From positions 1 through 64,000 of the forward strand of contig NZ_CP067041.1 in assembly GCF_016599855.1 (NCBI RefSeq): a stretch of 64,000 bases of DNA. The letters run 5' to 3'. Of the stretch, positions 63,670 through 64,000 are shown in pieces. The position numbers and the translations under genes are program-made. The notes beneath the pieces are model-generated. The model saw only the letters and a program-made list of their open reading frames with translations, was not told the origin of the DNA and ran no database searches. The stretch is from Bradyrhizobium diazoefficiens (GTDB lineage: Bacteria > Pseudomonadota > Alphaproteobacteria > Rhizobiales > Xanthobacteraceae). The number at the start of each line of letters is the position of its first letter. Positions within the stretch are counted from its first letter, which is position 1.

Positions 63670-64000
63670 ATGTCGGTAAAGAAAAAGCCCCTCGTCGTGG
63701 TGACGCGCAAGCTGCCGGACTCGATCGAGACCCGGATGCGCGAACTGTTCGACGCACGCATCAATCTCGAGGACATACCGATGTCGGCGGAGCAGATCGC
63801 CGAAGCCGCGCGCACTGCCGACATCCTGGTTCCGACGGTCACCGACCACATCAGCGGCGATATCGTCAACCAGCCCGACTGCAAGCTCCGCCTGATCGCC
63901 AATTTCGGCAACGGCGTCGACAATATCGACGTCGAGGCCGCGCATGCCCGCGGCATCACCGTCACCAACACGCCGAAAGTCCTGACTGAAGATACCGCCG
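63670..64000 (+). CDS. D-2-hydroxyacid dehydrogenase (glyoxylate/hydroxypyruvate reductase-like), partial
   Basis: The first 110 codons of a gene cut by the window end. Start ATG at 63670, preceded by GAGGGCAGG. The text MSVKKKPLVVVTRKLPDSIE, MRELFDARINLEDIPMSAEQ, LIANFGNGVDNIDVEAAHAR and GITVTNTPKVLTEDTA is the N-terminal half-domain of the D-isomer-specific 2-hydroxyacid dehydrogenase family; NFGNGVDNIDV and NTPxVLT are hallmarks. The NAD-binding Rossmann motif and catalytic Arg/Glu/His lie beyond the window. The glyoxylate reductase (GyaR-type) branch is the best guess. Confidence 0.85.
   Translation, partial: MSVKKKPLVVVTRKLPDSIETRMRELFDARINLEDIPMSAEQIAEAARTADILVPTVTDHISGDIVNQPDCKLRLIANFGNGVDNIDVEAAHARGITVTNTPKVLTEDTA

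Overview
The window reads as a chromosome segment of a slow-growing rhizobium, Bradyrhizobium or a very close relative, numbered so that base 1 is the first base of dnaA. Evidence: high GC; an Irr protein with a GCPWHD heme regulatory motif and an HHH motif, next to fabA-fabB-fabI; a Fur/Mur protein beside tsaB-rimI; the gene order miaB-phoH-ybeY-corC-lnt-trmB-rimP-nusA-ylxR-infB-rbfA-truB-rpsO-pnp; and many short intergenic hairpin repeats of the kind scattered through Bradyrhizobium chromosomes. No rRNA, tRNA, CRISPR array, transposase or prophage gene was found.

Layout. 1-8.4 kb is the replication and cell-wall block: dnaA, dnaN, recF, gyrB and a murA whose catalytic Cys position is Asp. 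8.4-9.9 kb is a small AT-richer patch with two unrecognised envelope-type genes. 10-30 kb is a mixed region: MATE efflux pump, DUF2867, FUSC transporter, MmgE/PrpD, two SxxK serine hydrolases, a membrane AraC regulator, pirin, purC, a SulP-STAS-cyclic nucleotide domain fusion, gabD, an acyl-CoA ligase, an adenosine/sugar kinase and murJ. 30-55 kb is a nearly co-directional housekeeping block: trpS, an Nfu-type Fe-S protein, tsaB, rimI, fur/mur, a HAD phosphatase, miaB, phoH, ybeY, corC, lnt, an XRE regulator, an M20 peptidase, trmB, then (after one opposite-strand DUF2336 gene) the rimP-nusA-ylxR-infB-rbfA-truB-rpsO-pnp transcription/translation/RNA-decay operon. 55-64 kb holds katG divergent from oxyR, a GNAT protein, the fabA-fabB-fabI operon divergent from irr, an SH3 protein and the start of a D-2-hydroxyacid dehydrogenase gene cut by the window end.

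How the genes work together. The rimP-pnp block has a visible alphaproteobacterial promoter (CTTGTC-17-CTATAT), a leader terminator before rimP, and a 32-bp-arm hairpin before pnp that resembles an RNase III target. The fur/mur and irr genes form the two ends of the known Bradyrhizobium Mn/Fe regulatory link, and three hexamer repeats are visible upstream of irr. Many gene junctions use 4-base ATGA/GTGA overlaps (MATE/DUF2867, tsaB/rimI, corC/lnt, M20/trmB, rbfA/truB).

Most of the window is ordinary core genome. The items most worth a second look are the Asp-type MurA, the pnp leader hairpin, the SulP-STAS-CNB fusion, the 8.4-9.9 kb patch, and four families of intergenic hairpin repeats, two of which appear to share an exchangeable hairpin module. 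I saw no clear evidence of a wholly new multi-gene system.
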